This document shows, piece by piece, positions 17,220 through 28,169 of a stretch of DNA of 64,000 bases (the stretch's first letter is position 1; the number at the start of each line of letters is the position of its first letter). Under the pieces are notes generated by a model, which worked only from the letters and a program-made list of their open reading frames with translations, had not been told where the DNA came from and did not search any database. This DNA is from an uncultured Bacilli bacterium (GTDB taxonomy: Bacteria > Bacillota_I > Bacilli_A > RF39 > UBA660): NCBI GenBank assembly GCA_934130375.1, contig CAKOXW010000002.1:186001-250000 (forward strand), read 5' to 3'. The position numbers were made by a program, and so were the translations under genes.

Positions 17220-20200
17220 CCTAATTTATCTTCAAGTACATCAAGTGGTTCTTCATCAGCAAAATCAGATTCTAAATCAAATGATACATCAGAATACTTC
17301 TTAGCTCCAGTACCTGCTGGAATTAACTTACCAATGATAACATTTTCCTTTAATCCTTGTAAATGGTCAACCTTACCCTTAATAGCAGCATCAGTCAATA
17401 TTCTAGTAGTCTCTTGGAAAGATGCAGCTGATAAGAATGAATCAGTTTCCAATGCAGCCTTAGTAATACCTAACATAACAGGTCTACCAGTTGCTGGTGT
17501 CTTACCTTCAAGAATTAATTCCTTGTTATTCTCAGTAAAGTCATTAATAGATACTAAAGTACCAAGTAACATTCTAGAATCTCCTTCTTCAACAATACGC
17601 ATTCTAGAAATCATTCTTCTTGCTATTATTTCTACGTGTTTATCAGAAATTCCAACACCTTGTGAACAATATACCTTTTGTACTTCTTTTAATATATACT
17701 TTTGTACAGTTATTGGATCAGTAACAGCAAGTAATTCTTTTGGATTAATATTACCAGTTGTTAATGCATCACCAGGTTTAACTGTATCACCAACTTCATA
17801 AATAAGTTTAGCATCATAGTTAGTAATATGATCCTTAGTATCAGCATCATTTGCTATAGTGATCTTAAACTTACCATTTAAGTTTTCAATATTAGTAATC
17901 TTACCAGATATTTCAGCAATTGTTGCTTTACCTTTTGGATTTCTAGCCTCAAATAACTCTTGAACACGAGGAAGACCTTGAGTTATATCGTCTCCTCCAG
18001 CAACACCACCAGTGTGGAATGTACGCATTGTTAACTGAGTACCTGGTTCACCGATTGATTGAGCAGCCATTATACCAACAGCCTCACCTAATTCAACCAT
18101 GTTACCAGTTGCTAGATTTCTACCATAACATTTTCTACAAACGCCATTCTTACATTTACATGAAAGTAAACTTCTAATTTCAACACTTTCAACACCAGCA
18201 GAAATTATCTTATCAGCAAGTGCTTCAGTAATATATTCATTTCTATCACAAATAACTTCTTTAGTTTCAGGATTAATAACTTTCTTATTAGTAAATCTAC
18301 CAAGAATTCTATCATATAATCCTTCAATTACAGTTCCTGCTTTTTCATCTTTAATATCTTCAACAACAACACCTTGCATTGTACCACAATCTTCTTCTCT
18401 AACGATTACATCTTGCGCTACATCAACAAGTCTTCTTGTTAAATATCCAGATTCAGCAGTCTTTAATGCTGTATCGGCACTACCTTTACGAGCACCATGA
18501 GTTGATAAGAAGAACTCAGATACTGACAATCCTTCATAGAAGTTAGATGTTATAGGGATTTCAACAGATTCACCATTTGGTTTAGCCATTAATCCACGCA
18601 TACCTGCTAACTGTGTAAAGTTATTTAAGTTACCACGAGCCTTAGATGCCATCATTATGAAAATTGGATTATCAACATATTCCTTAGAATATTGTTCAAG
18701 TTCTTTAGATACTTCAGCCTTAGCATTATTCCATATCTCAATAACTTTCTTAAATCTTTCTTCCTCAGTAATTAAACCTCTTCTAAATTGTTTATTTACT
18801 TTATCAACAGCCTCATTGCCAGCCTTTAATATATTATCCTTGTTCTTACTAGTTACGATATCACTAACAGCAATAGTAATACCTGCCTTAGTAGAGTACT
18901 TAAATCCTAAATCCTTTAATCTATCAAGGAACATTGATGTTTCAGTTGTCTTATATCTTTTAAATACTTGAGCAATTATACTCTCTAAATCACCTTTTGC
19001 AAAAGGCTTAGTTAAAGGCATATCTTTAATTTTTGCTTTGATATCTTCACCCTTACTAATATAGAACTTAGATGGAGTAATTCTCTCAATATTTTCACTA
19101 CTTGCTTCATTTACATATTGGAATGTATCTGGTAATATTTCATTAAATTTAATCTTACCAACAGTAGTTACTATATATTTATCCATTGCATAATCTGGGA
19201 ATATCTTATGCTTAAATGAACTTACTGGAAGAACAATTCTTGTATGAAGAGTTACTTCTCTTCTTTCATAAGCCATTAATGCTTCATTTACATCTTTAAA
19301 TACTCTTCCTTCGTACTTTTCTCCAGCCTTTTCAATAGTTACATAATAGTTACCAAGTATCATATCCTGTGTTGGAGTAACAATTGGCTTACCATCTTTT
19401 GGAGATAGTATGTTATTAGCACCAAGCATCAATAATCTTGCTTCTGCTTGTGCTTCGTAAGATAGAGGTACATGTACCGCCATCTGATCACCATCGAAGT
19501 CTGCATTAAATCCAGCACATACTAATGGGTGAAGTCTAATAGCACGTTCATCAACTAATTTAGGTTCAAATGCTTGAATACCTAATCTATGTAGAGTTGG
19601 CGCTCTATTAAGTAATATTGGGTGTTCTTTAATAACTTCTTCAACAACATCCCATACTCTATCATCCTTGTTCTCAATCATTTTCTTAGCTGCTTTAATA
19701 TTATGAGCAATATCTTTTTGAACAAGTACTTTTATAACATGTGGTTTAAATAACTCTAAAGCCATTTCTTTAGGTAGACCACATTGATACATTTTTAAAT
19801 CTGGTCCAACTACGATAACAGAACGACCTGAATAGTCAACTCTCTTACCAAGTAAGTTTTGTCTAAATCTACCTTGTTTACCTTTTAAAATGCTACTTAA
19901 TGATTTTAAAGGCCTATTAGATGCTCCTGTAACACTTCTTCCTCTACGACCATTATCAAATAATGCATCTACAGCTTCTTGAAGCATACGTTTTTCATTT
20001 CTAACAATTATAGATGGAGCATTTAGTTCAAGTAATTTCTTTAAACGATTGTTTCTATTAATTACTCTTCTATATAAATCATTTAAATCTGATGTTGCAA
20101 ATCTACCACCATCTATTTGTATCATAGGTCTAATTTCAGGTGGAATAACTGGAAGAGCAGTTAAAATCATCCATTCAGGTTTATTTCCTGATTTACTAAA

Positions 20201-20842
20201 TGAATCTAATACTTCTAATCTCTTTACTAATCTAATTCTCTTTTGACCAGTAGAATTCTTAAGTTCTGCCTCTAACTCTGCAAGTTCTTTGTCAACATCT
20301 ACTTCTTTTAATAACTTAAGTATAGCCTCAGCACCCATACCTACTTCAAAACCATCACCATATTTTTCATAGAAGCTATGATATTCTTTATCAGATAAAG
20401 TTTGTTTCTTTTGAAGAGGTGTGATACCTGGATCTAAAACTACATATGATACAAAGTATAAAACTTCCTCTAAATCTCTAGGTGACATATCAAGTACTAG
20501 ACCCATTCTAGATGGAGTACCTTTAAAGAACCAAATGTGAGATACAGGAGCAGCAAGTTCTATATGTCCCATTCTTTCTCGTCTAACGCTTGACTTAGTA
20601 ACTTCAACTCCACATCTATCACAAGTAATACCTTTATATCTTAATCTCTTATATTTTCCACAACTACATTCATAATCCTTAGTTGGTCCGAAAATCTTTT
20701 CACAGAACAAACCATCTCTTTCTGGTTTTAATGTTCTATAATTTATTGTTTCTGCCTTTTTAACCTCTCCATAAGACCATTCTCTAATCTTTTCAGGAGA
20801 AGCGATTGCAACCTTTATTCCTTCAAATCTATTTGCATCCAT
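17213..20842 (-). CDS. rpoC: RNA polymerase subunit beta'
   Basis: This is the catalytic half of RNA polymerase. The 1209 residues have the usual Bacilli length. The N-terminal zinc ribbon is [20 protein letters not shown] (about 60-80). The active-site motif [12 protein letters not shown] is near 450. The second zinc site [16 protein letters not shown] is near 890, and the bridge/trigger region includes [22 protein letters not shown]. Its ATG overlaps the rpoB stop by 1 nt (TAATG), so translation is coupled. Confidence 0.98.
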   Translation of the reverse strand: MDANRFEGIKVAIASPEKIREWSYGEVKKAETINYRTLKPERDGLFCEKIFGPTKDYECSCGKYKRLRYKGITCDRCGVEVTKSSVRRERMGHIELAAPVSHIWFFKGTPSRMGLVLDMSPRDLEEVLYFVSYVVLDPGITPLQKKQTLSDKEYHSFYEKYGDGFEVGMGAEAILKLLKEVDVDKELAELEAELKNSTGQKRIRLVKRLEVLDSFSKSGNKPEWMILTALPVIPPEIRPMIQIDGGRFATSDLNDLYRRVINRNNRLKKLLELNAPSIIVRNEKRMLQEAVDALFDNGRRGRSVTGASNRPLKSLSSILKGKQGRFRQNLLGKRVDYSGRSVIVVGPDLKMYQCGLPKEMALELFKPHVIKVLVQKDIAHNIKAAKKMIENKDDRVWDVVEEVIKEHPILLNRAPTLHRLGIQAFEPKLVDERAIRLHPLVCAGFNADFDGDQMAVHVPLSYEAQAEARLLMLGANNILSPKDGKPIVTPTQDMILGNYYVTIEKAGEKYEGRVFKDVNEALMAYERREVTLHTRIVLPVSSFKHKIFPDYAMDKYIVTTVGKIKFNEILPDTFQYVNEASSENIERITPSKFYISKGEDIKAKIKDMPLTKPFAKGDLESIIAQVFKRYKTTETSMFLDRLKDLGFKYSTKAGITIAVSDIVTSKNKDNILKAGNEAVDKVNKQFRRGLITEEERFKKVIEIWNNAKAEVSKELEQYSKEYVDNPIFIMMASKARGNLNNFTQLAGMRGLMAKPNGESVEIPITSNFYEGLSVSEFFLSTHGARKGSADTALKTAESGYLTRRLVDVAQDVIVREEDCGTMQGVVVEDIKDEKAGTVIEGLYDRILGRFTNKKVINPETKEVICDRNEYITEALADKIISAGVESVEIRSLLSCKCKNGVCRKCYGRNLATGNMVELGEAVGIMAAQSIGEPGTQLTMRTFHTGGVAGGDDITQGLPRVQELFEARNPKGKATIAEISGKITNIENLNGKFKITIANDADTKDHITNYDAKLIYEVGDTVKPGDALTTGNINPKELLAVTDPITVQKYILKEVQKVYCSQGVGISDKHVEIIARRMISRMRIVEEGDSRMLLGTLVSINDFTENNKELILEGKTPATGRPVMLGITKAALETDSFLSAASFQETTRILTDAAIKGKVDHLQGLKENVIIGKLIPAGTGAKKYSDVSFDLESDFADEEPLDVLEDKLGE

Positions 20843-23800
20843 TATTCTTCACCCCCATCAAATTCTTCAATTTCATCATCAAATGTTGGTTCGAAATCTT
20901 CCATATCTTCTTCTAACTCATCATCTAATTCATCTTCATTATTTTCAGGTGGCAATTCTCTTACTTCATCTTTTATTTCATCAACAGAAAGAATTACACC
21001 TTCCTTAGATTCCTCTTCTTCTAACTCTTTTAAAGATATTTCTTTATTATCAGAATCAATCATAGAAACATCTAATCCAAGAGCTTGGAACTCTTTAACT
21101 AATACTTTAAATGATTCAGGAACACCTGCTTGATGAACCATATTACCTTTAACTAATGCTTCATAAACTTTAACACGTCCTATAACATCATCTGATTTAA
21201 TAGTTAATATTTCTTGTAAAATGTTAGCAGCACCATAAGCATACAATGCCCAAACTTCCATTTCACCAAATCTCTGTCCACCAAATTGTGCTTTACCACC
21301 TAATGGTTGTTGAGTAACCATTGAGTAAGGTCCAGTACTTCTTGCGTGAATTTTATCATCAACCATATGATATAGTTTAATCATATACATGACACCAACA
21401 CTTATTCTATTATCAAATGGTTCACCAGTACGTCCATCATATAAAACTGTCTTTCCATCTTCATCCATACCAGCTTCTTTCATGATATCTTTAATATCAT
21501 CAATAGTTGCACCATCAAATACTGGTGTTGCAGTATATATACCTAATTTCTTAGCAGCCATACCTAAGTGTAATTCAAGTATCTGACCTATGTTCATACG
21601 AGATGGAACACCTTGTGGATTTAACATAATATCAACTGGAGTACCATCTGGTAAGTATGGCATATCTTCTTGAGGTAATATTAGAGATACTACACCCTTA
21701 TTACCATGACGACCTGACATCTTATCACCAACTGATATCTTACGTTTTTGAATTATAGAAACTCTAACTACCATATTTACTCCACTAGGAAGTTCATCAG
21801 AATCTTTCTTAGTAGTTATCTTAACTTCATGAACTATACCACCTTCACCATGTTCAACACGAAGTGATGTATCTCTTACTTCACGAGTTTTTTCACCAAA
21901 TATAGCATGCAACAACTTCTCTTCAGAAGTAAGTTCAACCATACCTTTTGGAGTAACTTTACCAACTAAGATATCTCCTTCTTTTACTAAAGTACCAACT
22001 TTAACAATACCATTAGCATCCAAATTCTTTCTTGAATCCTCAGATACATTAGGAATATCTCTAGTAATTTCTTCAGGTCCTAGTTTAGTATCTCTACATT
22101 GAATTTCATAATTCTCTATCTTTAATGATGTAAATGCATCATCTTTAACAATTCTTTCATTTAATATAACAGCATCTTCATAGTTATAACCTTGGAATGT
22201 CATAAATGCAACAACCATGTTCTTACCTAATGCTAATTCGCCTTTGTTAGTACTTGGTCCATCAGCAATAACTTGACCCATCTTAACAACGTCACCTTTT
22301 CTAACAATAGGTTTTTGGTGATAACAAGTTGCTATATTACTTCTTTCATAATTTAATAATTGATATACATCCTTGGCCTTAGCATTTTTAACTACAATCT
22401 TACGACCATCAACGTAATCAACAACGCCATCTGCCTTTGCAACTACAACAGCACCACTATCTTTAGCAGCAACATGTTCAATACCAGTTGCTACAAAAGG
22501 AGCCTCGGTTGCAAGTAATGGTAATGCTTGACGTTGCATGTTAGCACCCATAAGAGCACGAGTAGCATCATCGTGGTCAAGGAATGGAATACATGCAGTT
22601 GTAACAGCAATAATTTGTTGTGGTGATACATCAATGTAATCAACTTGTTCTTTTTTTGCAATTATATCATCGCCTCTATAACGAGCGATAACTGTATCAT
22701 CAGTAATTTCATTCTTTTCTTCATTTAAACCAATAGTTGCTTGACTAATGATATAATCTGCTTCTTCATCTGCAGTTAAATAATCAATTTGATCTAATAA
22801 CTTACAATTCTTAACTCTTCTATATGGAGTCATTATAAATCCATAATCATTTATTTTAGCATAACTTGCTAAAGATGTTATAAGACCTATGTTTTGTCCT
22901 TCTGGAGATTCAATTGGGCATATTCTACCATAGTGAGAAACATTAACGTCACGTACTTCCATACCGGCTCTATCTCTTGATAATCCACCTGGTCCTAGAG
23001 CGGATAAACGTCTTTTATTAGTTAACTCAGCAATTGGGTTGATTTGATCCATAAATTGAGATAATTGAGATGAACCAAATAACTCTTTAATTACTGCAGT
23101 TAATGGCCTTATATTAACAAGTACTTTTGGAGTTGCTACTGCTAAATCAACAGTACTCATCTTATCTCTAATTATTCTTTCCATTCTAGCAAGACCAATT
23201 CTAAATTGATTTTGTAATAATTCACCAACTTGTCTAACACGTCTATTTGCTAAATGATCAATCTCATCTAAATTTCCAACACCTTCAAGTAAATTTAAAT
23301 AATATGAAACAGATGCATAAACATCAGAAATAGTTAATCTCTTAGCATCAATGTCTTGATCATTACCAATTATAGTAATAACTTTCTCTGGATTATTATT
23401 TGAATATACTTTAACAGTTTGAATATTATCATAAGTATCTAATTCATCATTAATTAAAACTCTCTTCTTATTATAACCTGATTTAAATATAGGTTTTAAT
23501 TCTTCAAGAATTTCCTTAGTAATAACTGTACCATCTTCAACTATAACTTTACCATCTACTTTTATAGTCTCAGCAATCTTACAATTAATTAATCTTTCAC
23601 AAACGTCTAATTTTCTATTAAACTTATATCTACCAACTTTTGCTAAATCATATCTAAATTCATCGAAAAATCTAGTTATCATTTGGTTTTTAGCACTATC
23701 AAGAGTTGCTGGTTCACCTGGTCTTAATTTTTCATAAATTTCGATTAAAGCCTCATCAGTATTTTTAGTAGAATCCTTACTTATAGTATTAACAATATAA

Positions 23801-24444
23801 GGATCTTCTCCATATACTTCTAAAATATCACTATCATTAGATAATCCAAAAGCACGTAGTAATGTTGTAATTGGAACTTTTCTAGTTCTATCAATTCTTA
23901 CATATACAACATCACGAGAGTCAATTTCTAACTCTAACCATGTACCTCTAGTAGGTATAATTTGACACGCAAAAATAGATCTACCATTTTTATCAACTTC
24001 CTTTGTGTAATAAACACTTGGTGATCTTACTAATTGTGAAACTATAACTCTTTCAGCACCATTAACTATGAATGTACCGCCTTCAGTCATTAAAGGCATG
24101 TCTCCAAGGAATAATTCTTGTTCCTTAACTTCACCAGTTTCATTATTGAATAGTCTAGCTTGAACAATTAGAGGAGATGCGTATGTTAAATTTCTGTCCT
24201 TACATTCTTTAATTGAATGTCTAGGAGTTTCAAAAACATAATCTCCAAAATCCAATGAAAGATTTCCAGAAAAGCTTTCAATTGGAAATAAATCATTTAA
24301 AACCTCTTTTATTCCTTCTGTTCTAAACCATTCGTAAGACTTTTTTTGAATTTCAAGTAAGTCTTGTAATTCAAGGGAATTTCCTACCTTAGAGAAATCT
24401 GCTCTTTCTCTATAAGAGCCAAACTTTTTAAACTTATATGCCAT
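20842..24444 (-). CDS. rpoB: RNA polymerase subunit beta
   Basis: The beta subunit forms the rifampicin pocket and half of the active cleft. The start is taken at [20 protein letters not shown] (1200 residues), behind GGGGTGA. A longer frame adds 22 unrelated residues and has no SD. The rifampicin region reads [19 protein letters not shown] followed by [20 protein letters not shown]. Asp at the E. coli 516 position and Ser at 531 are retained, but the 526 position is Asn (codon 23017-23019) instead of His. The tail is very acidic. The gene has its own promoter and leader hairpin after rplL. Confidence 0.97.
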   Translation of the reverse strand: MAYKFKKFGSYRERADFSKVGNSLELQDLLEIQKKSYEWFRTEGIKEVLNDLFPIESFSGNLSLDFGDYVFETPRHSIKECKDRNLTYASPLIVQARLFNNETGEVKEQELFLGDMPLMTEGGTFIVNGAERVIVSQLVRSPSVYYTKEVDKNGRSIFACQIIPTRGTWLELEIDSRDVVYVRIDRTRKVPITTLLRAFGLSNDSDILEVYGEDPYIVNTISKDSTKNTDEALIEIYEKLRPGEPATLDSAKNQMITRFFDEFRYDLAKVGRYKFNRKLDVCERLINCKIAETIKVDGKVIVEDGTVITKEILEELKPIFKSGYNKKRVLINDELDTYDNIQTVKVYSNNNPEKVITIIGNDQDIDAKRLTISDVYASVSYYLNLLEGVGNLDEIDHLANRRVRQVGELLQNQFRIGLARMERIIRDKMSTVDLAVATPKVLVNIRPLTAVIKELFGSSQLSQFMDQINPIAELTNKRRLSALGPGGLSRDRAGMEVRDVNVSHYGRICPIESPEGQNIGLITSLASYAKINDYGFIMTPYRRVKNCKLLDQIDYLTADEEADYIISQATIGLNEEKNEITDDTVIARYRGDDIIAKKEQVDYIDVSPQQIIAVTTACIPFLDHDDATRALMGANMQRQALPLLATEAPFVATGIEHVAAKDSGAVVVAKADGVVDYVDGRKIVVKNAKAKDVYQLLNYERSNIATCYHQKPIVRKGDVVKMGQVIADGPSTNKGELALGKNMVVAFMTFQGYNYEDAVILNERIVKDDAFTSLKIENYEIQCRDTKLGPEEITRDIPNVSEDSRKNLDANGIVKVGTLVKEGDILVGKVTPKGMVELTSEEKLLHAIFGEKTREVRDTSLRVEHGEGGIVHEVKITTKKDSDELPSGVNMVVRVSIIQKRKISVGDKMSGRHGNKGVVSLILPQEDMPYLPDGTPVDIMLNPQGVPSRMNIGQILELHLGMAAKKLGIYTATPVFDGATIDDIKDIMKEAGMDEDGKTVLYDGRTGEPFDNRISVGVMYMIKLYHMVDDKIHARSTGPYSMVTQQPLGGKAQFGGQRFGEMEVWALYAYGAANILQEILTIKSDDVIGRVKVYEALVKGNMVHQAGVPESFKVLVKEFQALGLDVSMIDSDNKEISLKELEEEESKEGVILSVDEIKDEVRELPPENNEDELDDELEEDMEDFEPTFDDEIEEFDGGEE

Positions 24445-24474
24445 TTTTTCACCCCATACATAAATTTTCAAAGA

Positions 24475-24505
24475 ACTATATTCTTCCAATAGAAAGCAAC
24501 ATAGT
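24475..24505 (-). promoter_or_regulatory. Hairpin in the rpoB leader
   Basis: On the minus strand ACTAT-GTT-CTTTC pairs with GGAAG-AAT-ATAGT (about 13 bp, one bulged G, loop TATT). It lies 30 nt before the rpoB start and downstream of the promoter. It has no T tract, so it is not a terminator. A role in rpoB mRNA stability or autoregulation is a guess. Confidence 0.4.
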
Positions 24506-24516
24506 ACCAATTTAAA

Positions 24517-24545
24517 ATTTTACTCTAATTTAACCTCTAAGTCAA
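24517..24545 (-). promoter_or_regulatory. rpoBC promoter
   Basis: TTGACT (24540-24545) and TAAAAT (24517-24522) are 17 bp apart. The 347-nt rplL-rpoB gap (24445-24791) otherwise holds the leader hairpin, the rplL terminator and a post-terminator motif. The remaining ~200 nt are plain AT-rich sequence. Confidence 0.75.
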
Positions 24546-24746
24546 TAAAATATTAAAAATTTATTTAAAATATTGTAAAAAATATTGACAAAGAACAAAA
24601 TATTAATCTAAATTTGCATAATTGGCTTTTTATCAATTTAATATTTTACAAAAATATATAATTTTTTTATCTTATTTCCAGTTTTAGTAAACAACTTATA
24701 ATTAGTTTATATGAAACTAATTCACTACACAAATATATATTATTTT

Positions 24747-24769
24747 AGCCCAAGAATACATAAAAAAAA
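24747..24769 (-). repeat. Post-terminator repeat, divergent copy 3 (behind rplL)
   Basis: On the minus strand eight Ts are followed by ATGTATTCTTGGGCTA, matching copies 1 and 2 (TGTAGTCGTGGGCT) at most positions. It has the same place and orientation, immediately behind a terminator T tract. Confidence 0.55.
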
Positions 24770-24784
24770 CACCCAATCGGGTGT
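24762..24784 (-). terminator. Terminator of the rplJL operon
   Basis: A perfect 6-bp GC-rich stem ACACCC/GGGTGT with a 4-nt loop is followed by eight Ts on the minus strand. Confidence 0.9.
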
Positions 24785-24791
24785 CCTTAAA

Positions 24792-25160
24792 TTACTTTAA
24801 TTCAACAGTAGCGCCAGCTTCTTCTAATTTAGCTTTTAATTCTTCAGCTTCTTCTTTCTTTAAGCCTTCTTTAATAGCTCCACCAGCTTCAGTTAAGTTC
24901 TTAGCTTCAACAAGTCCTAAAGATGTTACTTCTCTTACGATTTTAATAACAGCAATCTTGTTAGCACCTGCACTTGTTAATACAACGTCAAATGTTGATT
25001 TTTCATCAGCAACTTCAGCAGCAGCTGGAGCAGCAGCAACAGCTACAGCAGATGGATCTACACCAAATTCCTCCTTCATTGCATCAACTAATTCCTTAAT
25101 TTCTAATAATGTCATTTCTTTTAAACTTTCGATAAAACTTTCTTTTGTTAACTTAGCCAT
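24792..25160 (-). CDS. rplL: Ribosomal protein L7/L12
   Basis: L7/L12 forms the multimeric 50S stalk that recruits translation GTPases. The start is placed at MAKLTKESF (122 residues), with GGAGG 8 nt upstream. It has the helical N-terminal dimerisation region, an Ala-rich hinge ([12 protein letters not shown], about 48-59) and the C-terminal domain with [22 protein letters not shown]. Its SD lies inside the preceding DUF1653 gene and the two reading frames overlap by 8 nt. Confidence 0.97.
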   Translation of the reverse strand: MAKLTKESFIESLKEMTLLEIKELVDAMKEEFGVDPSAVAVAAAPAAAEVADEKSTFDVVLTSAGANKIAVIKIVREVTSLGLVEAKNLTEAGGAIKEGLKKEEAEELKAKLEEAGATVELK

Positions 25161-25398
25161 TTTCATTTCCTCCTTCATTTTTTAGTTCAAATCTAAATTT
25201 TTGTTTTACACTTGGATACTTATTTGTATCAACAAGTGATGTAAATTCTTCGTATGATCTTACCCATACCTCATGAGTATCTATGTTCTCATATACTACA
25301 AGCAATGATAAATCATCAGTACTCTTAGCAATATTTAGAACTCTATAATCATGACCTTTAAAGTGATGATACACTTTATTAATTAATACTTCACGCAT
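25153..25398 (-). CDS. DUF1653 protein wedged between rplJ and rplL
   Basis: The 81-residue product contains the DUF1653 pattern: [20 protein letters not shown], a VVYEN strand, VWVRSYEEF and a basic/aromatic C-end. The family has no established function that I know. The ATG overlaps the rplJ stop by 1 nt (TAATG) and its stop codon lies within the first codons of rplL. So it is translated in coupling with both and must share L10-leader control. rplJ and rplL are nearly always adjacent in bacteria, so this insertion is unusual. The Gly-Gly-Asn-Glu-Asn-Gly tail is dictated by the rplL SD. Confidence 0.85.
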   Translation of the reverse strand: MREVLINKVYHHFKGHDYRVLNIAKSTDDLSLLVVYENIDTHEVWVRSYEEFTSLVDTNKYPSVKQKFRFELKNEGGNENG

Positions 25399-25889
25399 TA
25401 ATTTTCTTTTTGCTCAGCATATAGATTAAGCGCAACACTTAAATCTTTTGCAATTTGAATCATACCACCAGCAAGCATAGTTAATAAGCCATCTCTTGAT
25501 GGGATAGTAGCAAGTTGTGCTAATTCGCTTAATGATGTAACATTTCCATCAACTAAGCCTCCCTTAACTGATAATGCTTCGTGGTCTTTAGCAAAATTAG
25601 TAACAATTTTAATTGGTGCTACTGCATCAGTAGAATACACCATAGCACTTGGTCCACTAACACATTCATCTAAATTGATATTAAGTGAATCTAATGCTCT
25701 TTTAGTTAATGTATTTTTATATACCTTAACATCTGCATTATTAGCCCTTAGTTCTTTTCTTAATGAAGTAATTTCTTCATCAGTAAGACCTCTATAATCA
25801 ACAAATACAACACCAGCATTTTCTTTAATTTTAGATGCTATCTCATCAACTACTAAAGCCTTCTTTTCTAAGATTAACTTATTTGCCAT
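25398..25889 (-). CDS. rplJ: Ribosomal protein L10
   Basis: L10 anchors L7/L12 dimers to the 23S GTPase-associated centre. The 163 residues show the conserved N-terminus (KKALVDEIASKIKENAGVVFVDYRGLT), VYKNTLTKRAL and SGPSAMVYS. The C-terminal helix binds L12. It is preceded by an L10 leader and GGAGGTGG. Confidence 0.97.
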   Translation of the reverse strand: MANKLILEKKALVVDEIASKIKENAGVVFVDYRGLTDEEITSLRKELRANNADVKVYKNTLTKRALDSLNINLDECVSGPSAMVYSTDAVAPIKIVTNFAKDHEALSVKGGLVDGNVTSLSELAQLATIPSRDGLLTMLAGGMIQIAKDLSVALNLYAEQKEN

Positions 25890-26030
25890 AAGCCACCTCC
25901 TTCTTGAATTATTGTAATTATAAAACCTTCGCCAAAGCGAAGGTCATGAAAAACACATTTCATTTCCCTCGGTAGGATTTACTTTATAACCTACTGTCTT
26001 CGGCAAATTTCTTAAAACATTTGTTATTAT
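25890..26030 (-). promoter_or_regulatory. L10 leader (autoregulatory mRNA structure)
   Basis: The rplA-rplJ gap contains, in transcript order, GCCGAAGACAGTAGGT pairing with ACCTACCGAGG-like sequence (25966-26008), and then an 8-bp hairpin CCTTCGCT/AGCGAAGG (25926-25945) close to the rplJ SD. This matches the layout of the known Firmicutes L10 leader, bound by L10(L12)4 to repress rplJL. Boundaries are approximate. Confidence 0.75.
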
Positions 26031-26043
26031 ACACTATAAAATC

Positions 26044-26739
26044 TTATTTGTCAAAAGAATTTATATCTAATTTGATTCCAGGACCCATAGTTGTTGAAAG
26101 TGCAACATTTTTAACATATACACCTTTTACAACAGATGGTTTGTTCTTTAATATTACAGCAACAAAAGCCTTAATATTTTCCATTAATGCTTCTTCAGTA
26201 AATGAAACTTTACCAACTAATGCATGAACATTTCCATAAGAATCAGTCTTATATTCTACTCTACCTTTTTTAACATCAGATACTGCCTTTTTAACATCAG
26301 TAGTAACTGTACCAGTCTTAGGGTTTGGCATTAAACCTTTAGGTCCTAAAACCTTACCTAATTTACCAAGTAAAGGCATCATATCAGGAGTAGCAATCAT
26401 AACATCAAAATCTAACCAGTTTTCTTTTTCAATCTTTTCAAGCATATCAGTATCACCAACATAATCTGCTCCTGCTTCCTTAGCAGCCTTAGCATTATCA
26501 CCTTTAGCAATAACTAATACTTTTTTCTCTTTACCAGTTCCATTTGGAAGAACTATAGCACCTCTTAATTGTTGGTCAGATTTTCTTGTATCAAGATTTA
26601 ATCTCATAGCAATTTCAACACTACCATCAAACTTTGATACACTTGTTTCTTTTACTAATTTTACAGCCTCATCTAAAGTATAAACCTTAGTCTTATCTAC
26701 TTTAGAAACTGCTTCTAAATATTTTTTACCTTTCTTCAT
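26044..26739 (-). CDS. rplA: Ribosomal protein L1
   Basis: L1 forms the mobile 50S stalk at the E site and commonly represses its own operon. The 231-residue product has the [21 protein letters not shown]-end, [18 protein letters not shown], the signature [22 protein letters not shown] near 125, and [11 protein letters not shown] at the end. A hairpin resembling an L1 target precedes it. Confidence 0.97.
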   Translation of the reverse strand: MKKGKKYLEAVSKVDKTKVYTLDEAVKLVKETSVSKFDGSVEIAMRLNLDTRKSDQQLRGAIVLPNGTGKEKKVLVIAKGDNAKAAKEAGADYVGDTDMLEKIEKENWLDFDVMIATPDMMPLLGKLGKVLGPKGLMPNPKTGTVTTDVKKAVSDVKKGRVEYKTDSYGNVHALVGKVSFTEEALMENIKAFVAVILKNKPSVVKGVYVKNVALSTTMGPGIKLDINSFDK

Positions 26740-26752
26740 CTTATACCTCCTA

Positions 26753-26799
26753 ATGTGGTCAAATGCGGATAACTCGCTCCCACATAGGTATTACCTATG
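26753..26799 (-). promoter_or_regulatory. Candidate L1 binding hairpin before rplA
   Basis: On the minus strand ATGTGGGAG ... GACCACAT forms a stem (26753-26758/26780-26785). It shares GTGGGAG...ACCAC with the element before rplK. Its 5' arm overlaps a competing perfect hairpin ACATAGG/CCTATGT (26782-26800), so the two folds exclude each other. L1 control is inferred from position and the shared motif. Confidence 0.5.
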
Positions 26800-26815
26800 T
26801 TAGAATTAATTATTT

Positions 26816-27244
26816 TTAGTCTTCTACTTTAATTCCCATGTTTAAAGCAGTACCTTCAATGATTTTCATTGCTGCCTCAACATCGTAAGCATTTAAATCA
26901 GCCATCTTAATTTCAGCAATCTCTTTTAAAGCTGCTCTAGATATAGTTGCTACTGTTTCATTTTTACCTTTAGTAGCACCCTTTTGTATCTTAGCATATT
27001 TCTTTAACAAGAATGGAGCAGGTGGAGTCTTTAATTTAAAATCGTAAGAACGATCTTCATAAAGTGATATTTCTACTGGTAGAACATCTCCCATCTTATC
27101 TCTTGTTGCATCATTAAATTTAGTACAAAATTCTTGTAAATTAATTCCAGCAGGTCCTAAAACTGTTCCAACTGGTGGTGCTGGTGTAGCTTTACCAGCA
27201 GGAATTTGTAACTTAATTTTCTTTAATACTTCTTTCTTTGCCAC
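26816..27244 (-). CDS. rplK: Ribosomal protein L11
   Basis: L11 binds the 23S GTPase-associated centre and is required for RelA-type stringent signalling. The start is taken as GTG at 27244 ([24 protein letters not shown], 142 residues), since AGGAGGTG lies just upstream. A GTG three codons earlier is part of the SD. The conserved [18 protein letters not shown] and [14 protein letters not shown] segments are intact. Confidence 0.96.
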   Translation of the reverse strand: MAKKEVLKKIKLQIPAGKATPAPPVGTVLGPAGINLQEFCTKFNDATRDKMGDVLPVEISLYEDRSYDFKLKTPPAPFLLKKYAKIQKGATKGKNETVATISRAALKEIAEIKMADLNAYDVEAAMKIIEGTALNMGIKVED

Positions 27245-27275
27245 GAAAAACACCTCCTATAAAATTTTTTTCGCG

Positions 27276-27309
27276 AGTGGTTAAAATGATTTCCGCTAAA
27301 TCTCCCACT
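27276..27309 (-). promoter_or_regulatory. Candidate L1 binding hairpin before rplK
   Basis: AGTGGGAG ... ACCACT forms a 5-bp stem enclosing AGCGGAAA, the same GTGGGAG...ACCAC arrangement as before rplA. It lies 32 nt before the GTG start. A long AT-rich leader (27310-27377) with no clear promoter separates it from nusG. Confidence 0.5.
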
Positions 27310-27377
27310 TTTTTCATCTATATAAATCATATAGCGAGTTTATTTTATCACTATATTAATATAAATGCAATAATAAA

Positions 27378-27917
27378 TTATGCTTTTTCTACTTGTGATA
27401 ATGTTACATCAACTGGAGTTTCTTGACCAAATAAGTCAATAAGAACTGTTAATGTGCTGTTTTCTTTATCAACAGTTTGAATTTTACCAAACATATTTTT
27501 AAATGGTCCATCAACTACTTTAACTTTTTCTCCTTCAGTAAGTTCATTATCAATATCTAATCTACTCATACCCATATTCTTAAGTATAGTATCTATTTCA
27601 GATGGTAATAGTGGTACTGGTTTAGCACCTTTACCAGATGAACCAATAAATCCAGTAACACCTGGAGTATTACGTACAACATACCAAGCCTCATCTGACA
27701 TAATCATTTCTATTAATACATATCCAGGAAACATCTTTTTAACTTTTTCCTTAGACACACCATCTTTTACTTCTATTTCCTTTTGTTCAGGAATAATAAC
27801 TCTAAATATATTATCTTGCATACCCATTGAATTAATACGCATCTCTAATTTTTCTTTAACTTTGCTTTCATGACCTGAGTAAGTATTTACAACATACCAT
27901 AATTTTTGATTATCCAT
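27378..27917 (-). CDS. nusG: Transcription elongation/antitermination factor NusG
   Basis: NusG binds the RNA polymerase clamp and modulates pausing and transcription-translation coupling. The 179 residues have the N-terminal NGN domain (WYVVNTYSGHESKVKEKL; FPGYVLIEMIMSDEAWYVVRNTPGVTGFIG) and a C-terminal KOW domain (GEKVKVVDGPFKNMFGKI). The GGGGGTG SD overlaps the secE stop, one nt away. Confidence 0.97.
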   Translation of the reverse strand: MDNQKLWYVVNTYSGHESKVKEKLEMRINSMGMQDNIFRVIIPEQKEIEVKDGVSKEKVKKMFPGYVLIEMIMSDEAWYVVRNTPGVTGFIGSSGKGAKPVPLLPSEIDTILKNMGMSRLDIDNELTEGEKVKVVDGPFKNMFGKIQTVDKENSTLTVLIDLFGQETPVDVTLSQVEKA

Positions 27918-27918
27918 A

Positions 27919-28098
27919 CTACACCCCCAATGATTTTATCAAAGCAACAACTACATCGATTGCTGAGAAAAATAATGCAAAGAATACAATAAATAATATT
28001 ACAGTTAAACTGTATTTAAACATATCTTTCTTTGTTGGCCATTTTACTTTTGAAACTTCTTTTTTAACATCTTTAAAAAAATTCTTAATCTTTTTCAT
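27919..28098 (-). CDS. secE: Preprotein translocase subunit SecE
   Basis: This is the single-TM stabilising subunit of SecYEG. The start is taken at MKKIKNFFKDVKKEVSKVKWPTKKD (59 residues), behind a weak AAGGGTGTG. An upstream TTG frame is less likely. The VKWPTKKDMFKYS amphipathic motif is followed by a TM helix at about 33-54. The usual upstream rpmG is not here. Its place is taken directly by the sigma factor gene. Confidence 0.93.
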   Translation of the reverse strand: MKKIKNFFKDVKKEVSKVKWPTKKDMFKYSLTVILFIVFFALFFSAIDVVVALIKSLGV

Positions 28099-28169
28099 AA
28101 ACACACCCTTTTCCAAAATAAAAACACTTTATAAGTGCGACTAATTAAATATTATCACACCATGCTTTA

